A stretch of DNA of 64,000 nucleotides, from the NCBI GenBank assembly GCA_000708835.1, contig DF237041.1, forward strand, positions 148,401 to 212,400, given 5' to 3'. Under the pieces are notes generated by a model that searched no databases, had not been told where the DNA came from, and saw only the letters and a program-made list of their open reading frames with translations. Positions 59,029-64,000 of the stretch are shown piece by piece. The stretch comes from Klebsormidium nitens. Lineage: Eukaryota; Streptophyta; Klebsormidiophyceae; Klebsormidiales; Klebsormidiaceae. The first letter of the stretch is position 1; every line of letters begins with the position of its first letter. A program made the position numbers and the translations under genes.

Positions 59029-60425
59029 GTTCTGGCGACACGTCTGCACAGTACTGCACTATAGCCCCTTGAACTTGAAGTTCATCTTTGAAGTTGAAGC
59101 AGGTGTGTCATGCAGCTCGTGCGCGCGCGCAGAGTCCAGTGTTGGATTTTATCGGACCGCGACGGTCCGGTCAGTGCAGCTGCGAAACCCTTCTCCAACC
59201 CCTGCGCGGCCGCGGGAAGATGCCGACCAGCCGAAGACTTGGAACTCGTACATACAGCGACGTTCATTCTGGCCCTCGCTCGATTTCCCTGGCTTTGAAG
59301 AGCGTTCGTCAATGGCGCCCAGAGAGCCCGATTACGTTACCCCAGGCAAGAATTCCCAAAGACTGAACCCCTTGCGATGCTACATTCTTCCCTTCCAATA
59401 GAATGTAGAGAATGTGATCAATTTGATTGCTGTCGACCGAGATACTTTAGTTCATTATACAATGGACACATCTGGAGGCCTTCTGATTATGCATGTTAAA
59501 CAGATTTTCATTCCTTGATGCTTGCTGTATAAGCGGGTTAAGTTTGTTCAAAGCTCGGGATCAAACGCCGTTTGAAAACACCGTCTGGCTCCCCTACATC
59601 GAGCTCTCTGTTTTGACAGTCTTGTTCTGCCAGGTCTTGTTGATTGGTTTGAAGCGGAGTGCCCTCAATATGCGGAAGACTTTGAATCAGAGTTGAGGCA
59701 TCGACGAGATGGGGTTCTGTGCTTCAGTTCAAGTATAGTAACCTCTACCAAACAGACAGTTCTTAAGGATCAAGGGCCTTCATTCAATGATCTTTGAATC
59801 TCCCGCTGCATCTACTGAAGCAGGATGCGTCCATGCAGACCCCGTAAACACACCTTGTAAGCATAAAAGTAGACTTTGACGAATCTGCAAGGGCATAACT
59901 GCTTTTGAGGTATTAATATGCACTACAATCATTGCAAGTACTACCTCCCATCTCAACAGATATGCGTGTGGCCCAGATCAAACAGAATGAGGACATAGCT
60001 GACTAACATAAAGTGTGCAAGGTTCGGGAATTTTTCCGAAGAACTTTGAGAGTGGGGGCCATCTATGGAATACCACTAGAAGATCCGGTCCAGTTTTCTT
60101 TCCCGTTTCTAGTTTCTTGAGCAGAAGCTGGGGCATGCAAGATTATCAGTAGAGTCTTCTACAATTTGGATCGAGCTGCTAGCACTAGTGGCAGCTTCTT
60201 TACGAGAGTCTGAAAGAGAACAATATCAATCACTATCGAATCGCAACACCACTACAAGCTGCATAGAAGGTGCACGTTACACGCCAGGGTTCCCCGCAGT
60301 GCAGACAGACATAAGGACATCCTCCTTTGAGAGAGTACTAATGGGCCGTGAATATACACAAGTTTATCACTTTCATCATAATATTGCATATATACCTACT
60401 ATGCATTCATATACATCTTCCTCAA
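59029..60425. other. 5' flank of the dioxygenase gene
   Basis: Should include the minus-strand dioxygenase promoter. A GC-rich patch at 59100-59300 is open in several frames on both strands, with no recognisable domain. Nothing else is assigned. Confidence 0.35.
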
Positions 60426-61400
60426 TCTACCATCATACCCCCTATACCCCCTATTCAACGCGTTCATCATCATCAATTCCCCTTGGTCCCGGGACTCCCT
60501 TACCCCTCTTTCAAAGTCCTCATCATCATCAATTCCTCTTGGGGACCCCAGGACCCCCTATACCCGCGTTTCAAAGCCTTCATCATCATCAATTTCTCTT
60601 GGGTACCGGGACCCCCTATACCCCCGTTTCAAAGCCTTCATCATCATCAATTCCCCTTGGGTCCCGGGACCCCCTATACCCCATTTCAAAGCATTCATCA
60701 TCATCAATTCCTCTTGGCCCGGACTGGGAAGTCCGGGACCCCCTATATCCCCGTTTCAGAGCCTTCATCATCATCAATTCCTCTTGGGTCCCGGGACCCT
60801 CTATACCCTAATTCAAAGCATTCATCATCTTCAATTCCTCTTGGGTCCCGGGACCCTCTATACCCTATTTCAAAGCATTCATCATCTTCAATTCTTCTTG
60901 GATACCGGGACCCCTATACCCCCGTTTCAAAGCCTTCATCATCATCAATTCCTTTTGGGTCCCGGGTCCCCCTATACCCCGTTTCAAAGCATTCATCATC
61001 ATCAATCCCCCTTGGAAATGATGATGATGAGGTTGAAGTATAGTATAAAGGCCCTAGCATCAGCCCCTCCCCCTTTCCCCCTTTATCTTCTACTTCATCA
61101 TCATCATTCTCCTATATATCCCGCCATAGGCAAAAATGATGATGACTCGGATGAACAAGTTGAATCAGGGTATAAAGGTCCAAGCATCAGCCCCTCCCCC
61201 TTCCCCCCATATCTTTCTCTTCATCATCTTCATTTAGTATGTAAGTATATGTGATGATGATGAAGACATTGATTTGAGTATATAGGGATAGACAACAGCC
61301 GTCTAAGTACAATTGATGATGATGAACCTAGTGAATTAGCTGTATATAGGGGCTTAAAACCAGCTAAGTAGAGTTGATGATGATGAACCAAGTGAATCGA
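60426..61400. repeat. Minisatellite array that reverses orientation at about 61015
   Basis: From 60430 to 61015, about ten units of 55-65 bases repeat the pattern GGGACCCCCTATACCCC, TTTCAAAGC(C/A)TTCATC, ATCATCAATTCC(C/T)CTTGGGT. From about 61016 the same words appear reverse-complemented and more diverged: GATGATGATGA, AATTGATGATGATGAA and TATAGGGG recur to about 61400. Within this half, 61032-61115 and 61158-61240 are a further tandem pair (GCATCAGCCCCTCCCCC). The junction reads CATCATCAATCCCCCTTGG then AAATGATGATGATGAGG. Each half is a repeat; together they form an imperfect inverted repeat. Confidence 0.8.
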
Positions 61401-64000
61401 GGGTATAGGTTTAGGTTGACTGTATGGTTCGGCTTGTAGTCACGTTAACAAGATGTGTAACCCGGATTTCACAATGAATATTAATCAAATTTCCAAAAAA
61501 TTAGAATGATGATGAAAATGACAGAGAATGTCTATTCTTGTAATCCTTCATTCCCCATTGGTACTTCCTCCCTCCTTTCCCCCTCCTTTTGGCTAGTGAG
61601 CGTTCAGAACATCTGTCGTCTGAATCAAGGTTCCAATTTAGAAGAAATCGATACCCATCATTTGGCAAAAAGTAGAGCAGGTCACATAATCATGGGTTTA
61701 ACGGCAGGTTCTCAAGTGGTTGACGAAGCTTCTCCGTATGTGCCACCAGCCCTTGCGAGCTTTTTGAACACTCTTCTAGGAAGTTGTTCAAAGCGACTGC
61801 GCTGATCGAAGTGCATGATCAGAACCCTCGTTTTCAGAGTTGCTGCTCAAGGACCTCTGGTACATGCAGACTGGCAGCATGCAGAGTCTAGCTTCTTAGG
61901 GCGAGTATTTCTTCGTATAAAAAGCTGGGATAAACTTTGTGGAAAGTTCTTGCCAGATAGCTGGAAGATGTTTTGATTGTCCCGGTTCAAAATACCCTCT
62001 TCCGCACGACACCTCAAGCTACATTTGCGGTACGTTTCTCAGGCCATCATTAACGCATGCGACCACATGTTCCGTATAACTCTTCTGCAGAAGACGAAGA
62101 GCGAAAGGAGAAAAGAAGGAACAAGCGGGAAGCGCAGAGAAGGCGACGGGAGGAAACTCAGAGCCTTTCTTGGATTGCTAAAGCTTAACGAATGCCATGT
62201 CGGGCTTCTTTCTTCCCGTCACAGCGAGTCAACTTTGCAAGTTTAGCAGGTGCCTTGAACCACATGCAAGGCCAAGAGTTCGGCCAGAGCTGTAGATTGC
62301 TTATATGTTTTGTGGACTATTAATCCTGAAAGCCTTCGTGTCTTGTGCTAATCAGTCATCGGAGGCTGATGTACGGCATTGCATCGTTGCATGTCTGCAA
62401 TGATAGTCACTTGCAGCATGATGGTTGAAATATGATACCGATGCACCACTCCTTCGTGCATATAGAGTAGTGCACTTATGAGCAGTATGTGCTGATTCGG
62501 GAAGTTGAATGTTTGCATCTGATGGAGCAGCAAGTTTATGACAGATACTTCGTAGCCGACGAGTCAAGCAGGAGCTCAAAGACCGTAGCAGATTCTGTAT
62601 TTACTTTAGAAACTTTGCTTAAGCAGTAATTAGGTTGAATGCTTCGTGAAAATACTTACACGACGTACTTCAGCTCTTTTTAATTTCACGTGCTGGCTGC
62701 GAGTCTCACTTCCGGCTGACCTCCACACGAGCTCGATTGTGAAGTGCAAAGCACGTGGAAAAGGGTAGCCGACTAGGCACGGTAACTGCACGAGCGACCA
62801 GTTCCTAGCCAACGACTGACTAATCTTGTGGACCTTTTTGTTCCCTTCGAGACGATTCGTCATCAACTTATGCTTATCTTAACATGCATCTGTCATACTT
62901 TGAGACCACAGATAGCAAACATATGCATGCACTCAAATATCTGGCGTTCACTAAAAGGATGAGAGCTCATCTGCGATCCTTCAAATAGAAAAAAGTGGTC
63001 CAAGCAATTCTGTGGAAGTATAAACATCATAATACTCACCTCAGTTTACCCCGAGGAAAAACCTGCATGTTTGGACGTGGAACGAAGCGAAAATGCGTAG
63101 AGTTTAGCGGGTATCAGTCGACGCTGGCCAGCCCTGACGTCATCCTCTGGCCAGGCATTTATGATGGGATCAAACCTCTCATTGACATTGGCAAATGTGA
63201 CTCCTGCGTTTTCAGGATACCACAACGGAACTTGAATGAAAAGCACAGGGCTCCCAACTCTTCCTAGGCCGCATTTGAAACACACAAGTAACTATTTGAA
63301 CACCTAAGTACGCCATTTGTCTTTACATGGACCATTTCTCGATTTTTGCGTGTCATCCTTGCGCAGAGGACATGAAACTGCATCAATGGCGTTCGCGGTG
63401 GGCCGGTCGCGGGTCGGATGATCGGCGTCATGCAGCTGGCCGCGCTGCGCCGAACGCGGCCGCGACAAGAGCGCCCGCGATTGGCGCGCTGCATTCAGAC
63501 TTTCAAGACGTCAAACCCCCAGACACAGCGCGCATCTGCACGAACGGCTAGTGAATTCAGCAGATTCTGCCTCTCTGAACGGTCCAAGATCTATTCCTGG
63601 AGCAACTTCGCGTCATTGTACAAGTCAGCGCATGTGGCGCACTAGCAAAGCGTTCGCGTCCATGAATCACAAAACCTTCCATTTCACTTGTCCCAGCACC
63701 TTGAACAACGCCTTCTAGGGAGTTCTGCGAGAACAGGAGCAGCAAACTTGACCACGATCAACATCTGTAGAGGAAGACTCTGTGGTGTAACGATTACGAT
63801 TGGTTAAGCCTAACCTCGTTCTCGACAGGATTTCGTTGACCGCGAGTTAGCGAAACGGCGGTGGTTACGTCTTAACGACGCACTGCGTGGCTGTCTGCAA
63901 GACGCCGTAATATCCCGGATGGATCGGCTTCTGTGAGCCGATGTCACCGTTCAGGATAAGTTGTGTTCGGCTTCGCCGTTCGATGCAGCCAAGCTTATCT
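61401..64000. other. Right end of window, no confident gene
   Basis: No gene was established. Open but motif-free stretches occur at 61506-61805 (plus) and 63360-63550 (GC-rich, open in several frames). The last 200 bases resemble neither rRNA nor tRNA. The region may hold parts of a gene extending beyond the window. Confidence 0.3.
62091..62188 (+). CDS. Candidate small terminal exon encoding a basic peptide
   Basis: After an acceptor (CTTCTGCAG ending at 62090) the plus strand encodes DEERKEKRRNKREAQRRRRE followed by ETQSLSWIAKA and a stop at 62188. The strongly charged sequence resembles a nuclear-signal or coiled-coil tail. No partner exon upstream was found, so this may be chance. Confidence 0.2.

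Noticed and set aside
60188-61254. Open frames of 207, 231 and 156 codons over the minisatellite
   Set aside because: Three overlapping frames stay open only because the repeat lacks stop codons; the peptides are just the repeat unit read in different frames.
63360-63550. GC-rich block near the right end as an exon
   Set aside because: Open in several frames on both strands with no motif; strand and borders cannot be decided.

Overview
The window is nuclear DNA of a eukaryote in the green-plant lineage, most likely a streptophyte alga or early land plant. The evidence is spliced genes with GT-AG introns of roughly 100-1000 bases, GC-rich exons set in more AT-balanced introns, and plant-type gene content: a porin, a DUF3444 J-domain protein, a secreted protein with a root-cap-type C-terminus, a carotenoid-oxygenase, and an EAR-type repression motif. 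A filamentous charophyte such as Klebsormidium would fit, but the genus is an inference. I saw no rRNA, tRNA, CRISPR array or intact transposable element.

Layout, left to right. The minus-strand 5' end of a mitochondrial porin (VDAC) gene runs off the left edge. Divergent from it is a small twin-CX9C (CHCHD2/10-type) gene. A minus-strand YIPF6-like Golgi membrane protein follows at 7.4-9.3 kb. At 10.9-13.2 kb lies coding sequence of an unrecognised gene. After about 4.5 kb with nothing recognisable, 17.8-22.3 kb encodes a 1386-residue disordered protein with an EAR motif. At 24.0-31.7 kb, minus strand, is a 1715-residue RNA-binding protein (filamin-type repeat, CCCH finger, RRM, long charged RS-like tail). 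Divergent from it, at 33.8-40.9 kb, is a 1445-residue J-domain protein with a Q/P/G-rich tract, a zinc-ribbon and a split DUF3444 domain. At 43.6-47.1 kb is a secreted protein with GDPH and root-cap motifs. A short F-box-like reading frame lies at 48.7-49.5 kb. An eight-exon carotenoid cleavage dioxygenase occupies 51.1-59.0 kb, minus strand. The right end holds an unusual minisatellite that reverses orientation, then sequence without clear genes.

For seven genes I rebuilt exon boundaries by hand. In six of them the reading-frame phases match at every junction I could see; for the root-cap gene the match depends on one uncertain 20-base exon. These are manual models, not transcript-supported.

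The most unusual signal is not a gene. Many introns contain extra, decayed copies of the adjoining exon-intron boundary, usually as a tandem duplication of 50-240 bases that carries a splice site and 20-100 bases of exon. The dioxygenase gene has such copies beside both ends of exon 2 and exon 6, and beside the donor ends of exons 4 and 5. The CHCH, J-domain and root-cap genes have them too. This suggests that splice-junction-spanning tandem duplication is a recurrent way introns grow or boundaries move in this genome.
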